From contig JALMLS010000550.1 in NCBI GenBank assembly GCA_038496445.1, forward strand, positions 1 to 64,000: 64,000 bases of DNA, in the 5' to 3' direction. Position 1 is the stretch's first letter, and each line of letters opens with the position of its first letter. The stretch is from Trichosphaerium sp. ATCC 40318. Its lineage: Eukaryota; Discosea; Flabellinia; Trichosidae. A program made the position numbers and the translations under genes. The notes beneath the pieces are model-generated. The model did not search any database and was not told where the DNA came from. It was given only the letters and a program-made list of their open reading frames with translations. Below, in pieces: positions 34,942 through 44,674 of the stretch.

Positions 34942-35252
34942 ATGACTAGCCTATCAAATACCCGCTACAAATACACTGCCGATACTATATCACCTTGGAG
35001 TGTACACTTGATACACCAAAAAAGGATGGCCATTTTAAGATTGGTTTTTGTTTGTTTGAGATGGACCAGCAAGGATCCTAACAGTAGAAATAGCAAATTA
35101 TGGTTACATATTTTCGCTGAACTGTACGTTTCTAATTCATACTTGTTTTGTATGCCATAGACATGTCAATGGCTGTGAGAAATCAAGAAAACTGTAATGT
35201 TGCAACTGCAGAAAGCTGCTTTCATAAAGCGACTTGGTTATCTTACAACTAG
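34942..35252 (+). CDS. Possible small two-exon gene, unknown
   Basis: ATG at 34942 (MTSLSNTRYKYTADTISPWS) opens a frame to about 35123, where a GTACGT donor and a CATAG acceptor at about 35160 allow a join into a second open stretch with two Cys (NQENCNVATAESC). The frame across the junction is not clean. Low confidence; could be a relic. Confidence 0.25.
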
Positions 35253-35522
35253 TCATTTTTTAACACGTGCTGTTTCGAAGTGCTTGCTCCCGGTACCAGC
35301 TTTTTTTGGTAGTGCAAACACTCCACTATGCTTCATATTACGAAACCAGTAACAACTTTAAGAAAAATTCAAAAACAAAACAGCCTCCACTACATGCCAA
35401 AAGAAAATTAAATAAAGTCGGGTGCACCTAAGTTTGACAATTGTATACAAAGCTAATAGCTAGTAATTTGCTAGCAAAAGTGCCGGACAAAATATTTATG
35501 TTCGTAACAAAGGAACTTTGTA

Positions 35523-35800
35523 CTAATAATGATCTACCTCTTGCTGTAAAACTTGCAAAGCGCTATCCACACGGGCAAACGGAGAAAATGTATGCCACAC
35601 TTTTAATATGAAAAGGTTCACATAGGAAAAGTTTTGTACATGGTTCTTAGGGCTATCACAATACCGAAGAAAAGCCTGCATACGCAAGTACGCAAAAGGT
35701 AAATCCTGAGTTGACGTTTCAATACAATACGATTGTGTAGCAGTATACTGTCCATACTCCTTCACTTTGTTCGTAAGGGAAACTTGTTTGAAAAGGGACA
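35523..35800 (-). CDS. Possible exon of an unknown gene
   Basis: Open minus-strand frame with coding-like composition (LPFAYLRMQAFLRYCDSPKN, VWHTFSPFARVDSALQ) but no ATG start and no joinable partner. Not recognised. The plus strand here has nothing better. Confidence 0.25.
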
Positions 35801-35976
35801 AAGTTGAACAAAAACGGAAAAAAAGGATCCACGTGTCACACGAAAAAAAAAGTAGGAGAAACTTGGACAGAGCGACTCAATTTATACCTCGATATTGAAC
35901 GTGACTTGGTGTCAAGGGTTGGCGGTACACTTACCTTTTTGTGCGTACCTGCTAAAAAAGTAAACTCATTTGTGTT

Positions 35977-36183
35977 TTGTTGTGGCCGCTTGTGTCGGGT
36001 AAATACTGGAGAAGTTCGGGTAGTCATTTCGGCGCAGGGCCTGTAAACTACATTTTTCGGTTGGTCAACCCCGAATACAGTTTTCGCTACCTCAACGCTG
36101 CCATATTCCGCTACCTCAACGCTGCCATAGACTCTATAGACTACTACAGACGCAAAGAAGAGTCGCTTTATCTTACGGATTGA
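35977..36183 (+). CDS. Possible terminal exon with in-frame tandem duplication
   Basis: An open frame ends at 36183 and carries KYWRSSGSHFGAGPVNYIF, then FRYLNAAI twice in a row (24-base exact-length duplication at 36082-36129), then DYYRRKEESLYLTD. Upstream at about 35804-35930 a second open stretch (WTERLNLYLDIERDLVSRVG) may be an earlier exon, joined by a GTACAC-type donor, but no ATG is seen. Unknown family. Confidence 0.3.
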   Translation: MLWPLVSGKYWRSSGSHFGAGPVNYIFRLVNPEYSFRYLNAAIFRYLNAAIDSIDYYRRKEESLYLTD

Positions 36184-36189
36184 ACACAT

Positions 36190-36651
36190 GTGATTTTCTA
36201 CAAAGTTGTTTAATCTCTGCCTACGGGCACTCTTGGCTATTTTCAGAAGTAGCGCTGTGATACAATGACACGCTAGTACCCAAAAGAAATCGTATCACAA
36301 TATAATAGCAGCGAAATAAAAAAAGCCCAAAGTTGAGGAGTCATAAAAAAAGAAGAACCAACTAACAGAAGAACCCAGTAAGTGTTGTGTACCTAAATCA
36401 CGTTTTTTTTTTTTTTTTTGAGCGCATATTTTCGAACCGCCTTACAGCGCTCCAAATTCTCTTGTATGTTTTTAAAAAGTAGCTAATATGGTCGCTAGCA
36501 AGTAACTTACTTACGCGAGGGTGTTTGTCCGAAAAAGGGTACACAAGCTTTTTTTTGAAATTTAATCAAATTTCCAGTACGTAACAAAAAAGTTTGAACA
36601 CAAATTTCTCCTCTCAACACAAGTAACAACAGCTCACCAAACGGCTGTACA
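36190..36651. other. Promoter region of the LPMO-like gene
   Basis: No gene. Contains a 17-T run near 36404-36420 and an AT-rich stretch up to the start codon. Confidence 0.35.
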
Positions 36652-37922
36652 ATGAGAATGAACGGATTATTTCTTGCTTTCTTATGTCTATCCGCACTTG
36701 TATCACTAGTATCAGCTCATGGACGTCTTACAGTACCTGAAACAAGGGACGTACAAAACGGTAGACGTAGAGACCAACAACATGCCCCAGTATTCCTTCA
36801 AAACGGCGATTGGGTATCAGGACACGTGTGCAGAGATCTTCCTTTTGTCGGCTCGACAGCAACTTACCAAGCCGGAGGAACTTACTCAACAGAATGGTTC
36901 TTCGAAGCTAACCATCCTGGAGATTGCTTTTTCTACCTCTCCTTCGACAATGAACAAACATGGGCTAAAATTGCCGAGATTCGCGACTGTCACCTTTTAA
37001 GCGGATGGGATATGACAATACCTTCATGGGTTCCTAGCGGTCCTGCAGTACTTCGCTGGGAATGGTATGCTCTTCAACAAGTCATCAATGTTGAGCACTA
37101 CCTTCAATGTGCCGATGTCACAATTACAGGAGGAAACACAGGAGCTATTGCTTGGACCCCAGTCGTCACTATTCCTGGTCACCTTCCTTTGGATGCCAGC
37201 GGTTACAGACTTGTATACGATGAAAACGCACCTTTCTTCTTCACTGGACCTGCAGTAGCACAGTATATTTCTGGCGGTACAACACCACCACCGCCACCAC
37301 CTACAATGGGAACTCCACCAACAATGGGAAGTACTCCACCTCCACCACCAACAATGGGAAGCACTCCTCCTCCTCCGCCAACAATGGGAAGTACACCTCC
37401 TCCCCCACCTACAATGGGAAGCACTCCTCCTCCACCAACAATGGGAAGTACGCCTACACCATCTGGTAACGCATTCTGTCCAACAATTTCAAACGTTGAA
37501 ATCAACAGTACGTTCCGCCTTCTCTTTTTCTTTTTTTTTTCTGCTTTTATTCTTGAAATTTATTTCGTTTAGACTGGGGTAGTGGTATGAACGTCGTTGT
37601 CTACCTCACAGCACCAACAAGTGGCGCACCAATTACATCTGTCAGAGTAAGACAAGTATCTCCAGCTGGGGCTACAACAGACAACTGTTGGTCATCAACT
37701 GGCGCAGTCGCCTCTGCATCTGCAACTGAAACTGGCACTAAATTCGCAAGTTCTTTTTCTAAAACAACTTCTTTTTTGAATTCCACTGACTCTCTTCTTT
37801 AGATCAGCTTGTACAATCCTTGGGTAGCAGGTAGTGCGATTCCTGTACTTGGTTGCGCATGGAGTGTTGGTGACAACGACATTGCGGTATCTGTAATTGA
37901 AGTAAACGGTAATGCTTGTTAG
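36652..37922 (+). CDS. Secreted LPMO-like / chitin-binding type-4 protein with Pro-rich linker
   Basis: Three exons: 36652-37507, 37573-37745, 37803-37922; total 382 codons plus stop, with phases consistent. Residues 1-22 are a signal peptide ending SLVSA; residue 23 is His followed by GRLTVP, the N-terminal His expected for the copper-binding histidine brace of lytic polysaccharide monooxygenases. A second brace candidate is the His in FFEANHPGDCFFYLSFDN. Cys pairs (HVCRDL, GDCFF, RDCHLL, LQCADV) fit a disulfide-stabilised beta-sandwich. A linker of repeated PPPPTMGST units (about residues 212-265) leads to a C-terminal domain starting CPTISNVEIN with WGSGMNVVVY, probably carbohydrate-binding. 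The second intron needs a GC donor (GCAAGT at 37746). Substrate (chitin, cellulose or other) cannot be told. Confidence 0.75.
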
Positions 37923-38336
37923 AAGCGAAGTTTCCTCATAATAAACAATACATTTTTACCTTCACTTGACTTTACAGTTTATTGCCTTTGTTGTCAAAAC
38001 AAGCACAATGAAAGTACGACCACTATTGTTTTCGCAGAAACTTAGTCAGAACATCTCGCTGTTTCATGTGGAAACAGTTTATTACGTAGACCTTGTGGAA
38101 GCTTGTGGATGTTTATAGTACACAGCTTTTTTCTCATATGTACATCATTTTAAGACTAAGTCTACAATTCCCATGAAATTAGTTTTCTACGAGTAACTTC
38201 CATACATTTACGCCTCTTTGGATCTTAAAAATAGGTTAGGACGTCTGAATAATTGAAGGATTATAACTTTGGCAATTGAAGCCCTACAGTTGTGCAACGA
38301 TAATTCACGTGTCATTTGTCGTTTCAACGGTTTTTT

Positions 38337-39230
38337 TTAAGTCGTGCCTTTTCTTAATGACCGCACTGTACAATGTTTTACTCCAAACCTAGACATTTTA
38401 TCCAATACCAACTGCAAAGAGTAGTAAAGGAAGTTATTGCTTTGTTTTTGGACCGTTTTTATCTCAACTCTTACCCAGACTGATATTTTTATTGCCGTCA
38501 CGTGATGGAACGATGAAACGGCAAAACTACCATCTAACAACGTATCCCGATTACATGTTAAATTGGTTTAATGGCTTGCTTAGTATAACTTTAACATTCC
38601 ATGACGTTCTTATTACTTTTTATTTACATTGAGGTAAATTATTTTTCGAAAAATTGTTTGATTTAGCCTATAGTAGCTTACCTTGAATGAATATAAGAGT
38701 TCTGAATATTCTCTTTGCTGCTCCACATACACTTGCTTTGTCTTTATAAGCTGTTTGATAGTATGTATTAACCTGCATGAGAAAATCTAAAAGAAAATAT
38801 TGACACTTGGCAAGCAAGGAATGCCCGGAATTTGCTATAAAAGTCCTTGTTCTGTATGCTTAAATGGAACTTTAACAGTTTCGACTGAGGAGAACTTGAC
38901 TTTTTTCTTTGTCTTTGTGTGCTCTTCGCTTCACTAATCTGTAATAGTTGTAGTAAAGACTCTTGATTATAGGCGATTGTAGCAAAGACAGTAATATAGC
39001 CTAGATATGCAAGGAGTTTCTTGTTTGACTTGAACTTGTATGAAAGTTATTTGCATTTTAGAATATCACTCAACACCAAGCCGAAGCAAGACGTTTTTTC
39101 CCAATTCACTATTTTACCTTGATTGTGAATATAGTCACATTCTTCTTCAATAACCGCAAGATCGCTCAGAATAATTCCTACAGCAGTGTGAATGCACACC
39201 ACAATAATGAAGTGAACAGAAAAAGCATAC
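38337..39230 (-). CDS. Cryptic multi-exon gene, unknown secreted or membrane protein
   Basis: No long ORF marks it, but five exons join in frame on the minus strand: about 39230-39117 (KYAFSVHFIIVVCIHTAVG, IILSDLAVIEEECDYIHNQ), about 38999-38806 (GYITVFATIAYNQESLLQLL ... FHLSIQNKDFYSKFRAFLACQ), 38770-38686 (VNTYYQTAYKDKASVCGAAK, RIFRTLIFIQ), about 38528-38472 (DGSFAVSSFHHVTAIKISVW), and about 38407-38337 ending RSLRKGTT. All introns have GT/AG ends. The first exon starts with a hydrophobic segment but has no in-frame ATG, because a MITE-B copy (39247-39475) begins immediately upstream; either a first exon lies beyond it or the start was destroyed. Paired Cys suggest secretion. Family not recognised. 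Confidence 0.5.
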
Positions 39231-39246
39231 TTTGGTATGGAAAGCA

Positions 39247-39475
39247 GGAATTTGGCCTGAAATAGCGCTATTTTATTTTACCACTAAGCTTATTTTAAAA
39301 CGCTATTCCCGGTTTGTAGTACGCACGTGACTTTCTGTACTTATGCTCATGTAAAGTACTCCACAAGGATACACTAATGGCAAAGCTTGCAGAGTTGTAA
39401 GGCTACCTATGTTCACAAACCGTCTCGAAAAATAAGGCTTAGCGCTACCACAAAATAGCGTTTCAGGTCAAATCC
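39247..39475. mobile_element. MITE-B copy 1
   Basis: Inverted ends GAATTTGGCCTGAAATAGCG and CGTTTCAGGTCAAATCC, flanked by CAG on both sides (likely 3-base target duplication). Interior includes GACTTTCTGTACTTATGCTC, TAAAGTACT and AATAAGGCTTAGCGCTA as in copies 2 and 3 (reverse sense). Confidence 0.7.
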
Positions 39476-39479
39476 CAGG

Positions 39480-40090
39480 GAGGTTTCAAGTCTTTTAACA
39501 TATTCCTATAAACTAAAGACGAATGATCTTGTGTCATTAACAAACAAGCAGTTTGCTTCTACTCGCTCTTATGCACAAATAGTGGTGGTAAATTTTGTTA
39601 ATTTTTCAAACTTTGCTTGCAATGTCATCATTGTACAAAGTAAAGTACGACTGTTCGATAGGTAACAGAATTATATTTGTACAAAAAACTCTGTTTCTAT
39701 CTCAAGCGTACCTTGCGTTTTGTTGCCATTGATGTTGTGTATTCAAAATTATGATAATTGCGTTGACTAACTTGGATTTGTTGTGATAAAGTCAGCCTTT
39801 CATTCAAATATTTTTCGAAGAACTCCAGTGAAAAAACGTTTTGAGAGAAAAAGGTGTTTTAATGTAGGACTATTTTACCAAAGCATTACTCGAAATAAAG
39901 AAGAAACGCGAAAAAACGGTCCGATCACGTTTTTTTGAAACATGTACTTCTAGAAATAACTATTTTACGCGAAACCGCACTTCAAACACTACTCTCGCAT
40001 AACTAGCGACGGTTTTTTATGTGAGTGTACTATACTAACAATTGACTAACAACTCTGTAGACATAATATTTTCCACCAGAATAACACTAA
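39480..40090. other. Intergenic, dispersed repeat at 39670-39790
   Basis: Carries TACCTTGCGTTTTGTTGCCATTGATGTT as also found near 33515-33545. No gene supported. The CACGTT-rich stretch near 39925 has no coding feature. Confidence 0.35.
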
Positions 40091-40345
40091 AATCCACTCG
40101 AGTGGATTTTGGTACCTACCACATATTAACCTGTTCTGCCACACCCACCAATGGATGACATTTTGTGAGCGAAGGTTGGGTTCTTGTCCCGAGCGAAGAG
40201 ACGAGCCCGACCGAAAGCGAACAGTGCTCTATATTAGCTTGCATTCGCTGTCCCGTACTCGAATAGTGTAAACCCAAAACTGGGAATACAAATAATCCAC
40301 TTGAAGGATTTTGGCCCATATTTTGTGGAAAATGTGTCGTCTGCA
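40091..40345 (+). mobile_element. Inverted-repeat element D, copy 1
   Basis: Left end AATCCACTCGAGTGGATTTT is itself a hairpin; right end carries AATCCACTTGAAGGATTTTG. Interior (ACATATTAACCTG, GATGACATTTTGTGAGCG, AGCGAACAGTGCTCTATA) is shared with copy 2 at 43892-44142, including GGAAAA and GTCNTCTGC past the right end. Confidence 0.65.
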
Positions 40346-40475
40346 ACAACTCTTAAAGATTCTGAATAAACCAACTTTGGAACTACAATTAGAAGACAAA
40401 GCTACCTTAATCAACGCCAAGCAGATTGCTGATACTAGGAAACTAGAGCGAAAAGATGATAACACAAAGATGTAG
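40332..40475 (+). other. Small ORF of 47 codons at the edge of element D
   Basis: ATG at 40332 reads MCRLQQLLKILNKPTLELQL, then a charged helix-like tail ending KDDNTKM. Its start lies in repeat sequence, so it may be a terminal exon cut off by the element or chance. Confidence 0.2.
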
Positions 40476-40518
40476 CCCTTGTATAAACAATAATAAACAA
40501 ATTGACATCACATTTGTT

Positions 40519-40843
40519 AGTTAGAGTTCTAACACTCTCAGTTGACTTTCTTCTATCAACTAACCAAGGAACACTAACTAAAACAATGTTGGGAGGAAGA
40601 CAAAATGTCTTGTGGCTCTAGCGCAGCCAAGCATTTGTTATATTATACAAGAACACTTGGAAAATAAAAGAAAGGTTTTACAGTTTTTAAACAAATTGAA
40701 AAGGAAATTTTTGGGTGGGATGTGGGTGATTGCTGCTCGCCATGTTGTTTAAGCTTTGTCGGTTGTTGTTGTTGTTGATTTATACGAAGTCAACTCAAGT
40801 TTACCCAAACGTCTGTAACGGAGTAAAACACGTGTACAGCCAT
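40519..40843 (+). repeat. Dispersed repeat C, copy 2
   Basis: Near-identical to 15458-15786 over its whole length, same orientation. It ends seven bases before MITE-B copy 2, so two different repeats are stacked here. Confidence 0.75.
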
Positions 40844-40850
40844 AAATAGT

Positions 40851-41085
40851 GGATTTGACCTGAAATAACGCTATTTTGTGTTAGCGCTACTACTTATTTT
40901 TCGGGATGGTTTGTGAACGTAGGTAACCTTTTGCAACTCTGCAAGCTGTGCCATTAGTGTATCCTTATGTAGTACTTTACGTGAGCATTCGACCAGAAAG
41001 TCACGTGCGTGCTACTAATCGGGAGTGGCTGTGTACAAAGTAGGCTTATCATTACAATAAAATAGCGTTATTTCAGGTCAAATCC
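40851..41085. mobile_element. MITE-B copy 2 (235 bp)
   Basis: Ends GGATTTGACCTGAAATAACG and CGTTATTTCAGGTCAAATCC are exact complements over 20 bases; the following CTATTTT/AAAATAG also pairs. AGT flanks both sides, suggesting a 3-base target duplication. Interior carries a GTCACGTGCGTG site. No coding capacity. Confidence 0.8.
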
Positions 41086-41831
41086 AGTGGACGAAAATGG
41101 AACAGCTTTCTGTCAAGAATGGTAGTCCTTCCTCTAATTCAGTTCTAAACAGGCTAACATTAGCATGAGCGTACCTTGTAGAGTTCGGTGTCCTGTAAAT
41201 TGTTTGCATGTTGGCATTGGCGATTTTTACAAAGAAAACTCGTTAAGTTTTCAGGTAGTAAATTTGAATAAAAGTTATCAATAAAAAATAGTGACAAAGT
41301 CTATTTTTACAACCAACACCTTTTTTTTTGGTAGAAGCTTTCGGTAAATAATGTACAAAAAGGCGCAACGTATATAGGTATTAAAGATGAGTTTATTATC
41401 GTCGAGTCAACATAAGTCTAGACCCGAAACGAGCATTACACAAAAATGTACAACCTAAATTTTGGAAGCTATTGGGCACGCATAGGGTTCCGGAAATATT
41501 TTTACGTAATTCCGTAATTTCTTGACTTTTTTGACAAAACATCACCTAAGCTTGAACTAGAATCCCCGTTGTTGACAAGGGAAAGAAATTCCGGAATACT
41601 ACATAACCTTATACATCCATTACCGAAAAAACCGAAAAACTTGACGTGTGTCAATTCTAAAAATAACAATCTGTTTAATAAAACACTCATGACACTCATG
41701 AATGTTAATTAGCTCTCTAAACGTAAAGACCGGACAGGTTTAAATTTAGTCACACCAAAACCACATAATCATTATCTAAATTTAGTGCTTATTAAAAATC
41801 ATAAAAGCTATTTTCGTACACACAACGCAAC
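41086..41831. other. Intergenic with relic exons
   Basis: Minus strand near 41310-41190 has an open stretch with FIDNFYSNLLPENLTSFLCK followed by NRQCQH and a GTACGC donor; it resembles the FLCK relic at 5.5-5.8 kb. A second open stretch at 41699-41502 contains KFFGFFGNGCIRLCSIPEFL. They may be exons of one decayed gene. Confidence 0.25.
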
Positions 41832-43063
41832 ATGTACAACACACAAGCTGTTGTATCTTTCTGTTTTGTAGTCGCATTCATGCAACTAGCAGTCGCTCAG
41901 ACTCTAGTACATGAATTTAACCTTGACGGCAACCTATCAGATAGCATTGGTAATGGGTACGCTGGAAACGCCTTTTGAATGAGTTTCTGACTGTTTCTCG
42001 AAATAGAAACTTAACAATAGGCATACCAGAGGTCTACAACATGACAGAGGGCTGTCTAGAGCTTCCAGCTGCTACAAACCCATTCCTGATACTAAACAAC
42101 CCTGTCGCGCTTATAAACAACCCATACACTATTGTGATACAACTTGCTATTGATATACCGACTACCACCGAGTGGGGGAGAATCCTTGGATGGGATTCTA
42201 CCACGGATAATGGATTTTACGCTAACAGGCAAAAACTTACTATTGCTGGATCAGAAGGTTCTAGTACTATTGATTCGCTTCAAAGTGGTTTCATGTCAAT
42301 CTTTTTCGCGTACGTCAGCAACCAAATTGAGTTCAAAAACACATGTTCAGTTAACTAACATTTCGTTCATTTCAGGTATGATCCGTCAACACGAAGTACT
42401 TCTTATGGTATTATTGAAGATTCATCAATACTGGTATCAACTATCAGTTCTACTTTACCAACTATTACAGATAATGTACGAATATTGACAGATGAAACTA
42501 GTGGTGGCGGAACCGAGCATTTTAAGTCTTGTGTGTATACGTTGATGTTCTATTCTGGAGATTTTATTCCAACACTGAACGCACCCCCATTTACTAGGCG
42601 TCCGAGTGCTCCAACTACTATACCTCCGACTACTGCGTCTCCGACTACTACGCCTCCAACTACTGCGCCTCCAACTACTGCGCCTCCAACTACTGCGCCT
42701 CCGACTACTGCGCCTCCAACTACTGCGCCTCCAACTACTATACCTCCGACTACTGCGCCTCCGACTACTGCGCCTCCAACTACTGCGCCTCCGACTATAC
42801 CTCGGACTACAACACCAACTACTACACCTCCAACTACTGTGACTCCAAATACTACCCCAACAACCGAACCGCCAACTGCTACTCCAACTGTACCTCCAAC
42901 CACTCTAACAGGTGTAATTCAAACAAATGCACCTACTTCTGTATCGCCTACAACTATTTCTCCAACGACTGATCAAACACCGGGAGCAATATCTTGCTCT
43001 TACATTTCAATACCTTCACTAACTGTGTTGTTTGTTACTATGTTTGCATTACTTGTATTATAA
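41832..43063 (+). CDS. LamG-like surface protein on a Thr/Pro stalk, likely GPI-anchored
   Basis: ATG 41832 starts a signal peptide (MYNTQAVVSFCFVVAFMQLA, cleavage near VAQ). Three exons: 41832 to about 41957 (GTACGC donor), about 42011-42309, about 42376-43063. The first domain (residues about 25-230) has the laminin-G/concanavalin-like layout: FNLDGNLSDSIGNGNL, CLELPAATNPFLIL, YTIVIQLAIDIPTTTEWGRI, GFYANRQKLTI, FMSIFFAYDPSTRS, and FKSCVYTLMFYSGDF. A long PPTTA-repeat stalk follows (about 42610-42960), a mucin-like region likely O-glycosylated. The C-terminus is a short hydrophobic stretch (IPSLTVLFVTMFALLVL) with no cytoplasmic tail, typical of a GPI-attachment signal. Antisense ORFs over the stalk are shadows. 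Confidence 0.75.
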
Positions 43064-43614
43064 TAAAGTCTTGCACATGTTTGTTTTATTGTGTCTTTAA
43101 TGCCTTGTCAAACTTTAAATTTAGTACGTACAGCTCCAAGGAAAGGCAAGTTAAAATAAAGCAATAAAGTACGGTGTCGTGTGACGTAATAAGTCACCAT
43201 ACTCTGAACCTTTCATTAGGATTTTTTCTTTTCTTGTTGTTTTCTTAGCTGTTGTCAACTCCTGAGATTCTAGGACTAACAGACGGATATGTTTGACACT
43301 TATAGCGTTGATGCTCCTTCAAGACGCTCACTGACTTTGAAGAGTCTTGGCAAGCAAGTTGATTTGTGATAATTGCTGGAACGCCTCGGATCTATGAAAA
43401 CGAAAGTAATCCCCTACAAGGTTGGAACTTTGAAGCAAAGGTTGTAATGTGATGGTAGTAATATCAAGAAACACACCAATATTGCTTTTGATATTACTCT
43501 AAAAAAAATACATCTTCGTCCAAAGTGGTAACTGGTTCTATAAAGAATAAGAAGAGATGTGAAACCACAGCACGTTTTGAAGACTTGTGGCTTACCAAGT
43601 ACTTGAAATAGATT
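43064..43614. other. Intergenic, no supported gene
   Basis: 3' flank of the LamG-like gene (AATAAAG close after the stop) and of the minus-strand partial gene at 43615. Nothing else recognised. Confidence 0.35.
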
Positions 43615-43885
43615 TCAATTATGCTTTGAGGGTGATTCAAACAGTGAGAGCTTCACCAATAGTAACACAACGCCAATAACAACAGAAATCTATGTGAGCT
43701 AGTTACAAAAAGCGAAAAGAAGGAAAAAGAAAACAACATATCACGCTGTTAGTGTTGGTACCTTGTGGGAACAAAAAAGAACCCTGAAGTTGTAATTCTC
43801 CTTTAACAATCATAGTACAATTGTCAATATCAATACTTGGATTTTCTGTTGTGATTGTACTCTCGCAGGAAGAGATTTTATACTG
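43615..43885 (-). pseudogene. 3' part of a Cys-bearing single-pass membrane gene, cut by element D
   Basis: The exon at about 43885-43762 reads YKISSCESTITTENPSIDID, then NCTMIVKGELQLQG, in the style of the beta-rich part of the Cys-rich membrane family. After a GTACCA...CATAG intron the last exon encodes ISVVIGVVLLLVKLSLFESP and ends KHN at 43615-43617: a membrane span with a very short tail. Directly upstream is element D copy 2, so the 5' part is missing or displaced; a possible exon fragment lies beyond it at about 44210-44140. Distant relative of M1-M6 is an inference. Confidence 0.4.
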
Positions 43886-43891
43886 AATCTG

Positions 43892-44142
43892 ACGCAAGTG
43901 GATTTTGGTAACTAGTCACATATTAACCTGTGCTGCCATACCCACCAATGGATGACATTTTGTGAGCGAAGGTCGGGTTCTTGTCCCAAGCGAAGAGATG
44001 GGCCGACTGAAAGCGAACAGTGCTCTATGTTGGCTTGCATTCGCTGTCCCATACTCGAATAGTGTTAAATCGAAACTGGGAATACAAAGAATCCACTTGA
44101 GTGGATATTGGTGCATATTTTGTGGAAAAATATGTCATCTGC
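43892..44142 (+). mobile_element. Inverted-repeat element D, copy 2
   Basis: Same interior as copy 1 at 40.1 kb (CTGCCATACCCACCAATGG, TTCTTGTCCCAAGCGAAGAG, CGCTGTCCCATACTCGAATA) and end AATCCACTTGAGTGGATATT. The left hairpin seen in copy 1 is shortened here to CAAGTGGATTTTG. Confidence 0.65.
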
Positions 44143-44674
44143 TGTACTCTCAGAACCCTTTTCAAGTACGATTGTATGCTTTGATCTATCAGTACCCGTT
44201 CCCTACAATAATAAAACGTGAGTTTTTCAAATGACCGCTACAATAAGTCTAATTTTTTCAAGATAAACACGAAGGACTACACTTCAACGGCTTATTGGAG
44301 GAACGCTAACACTAGGCATTGTCATTAAGCGTTCTTTGCCATTTCTGTACGGCCGCATGGCTTAAAAACCAAACTTTTCCAGCCTTTGCTATGGTATAAA
44401 ACGAGCGCGAACATGTGTATTGTAGCGTAAGAATCCTTTTTTGTAAATGACTGACTTAACACTGTAAATTTTCTGTACTTCCTTAAGGAGTATACTCCTT
44501 TTAATACATACTAACAAACCAATGTGGATACCTACACACTTCCGTATTTATGTCAATACTCAAAGACAGCCGAATCACATAGCCACAAATAAAAACTAAA
44601 AAAACTGTTTCCAAACTACCAAAAGGACGCTCGTGATTCTTTTTTTACATTCACTTTCCGTATTATCTTCACCC
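44143..44674. other. Promoter side of the metalloprotease gene
   Basis: Apart from a possible exon fragment on the minus strand at 44140-44210 nothing is recognised. Confidence 0.3.

Noticed and set aside
37203-37505. Gly/Val-rich minus-strand ORF
   Set aside because: Antisense of the Pro-rich linker of the LPMO-like gene.
42550-42903. Val/Gly repeat ORF and a Leu-rich plus-frame ORF
   Set aside because: Both are shadows of the PPTTA stalk of the LamG-like protein.
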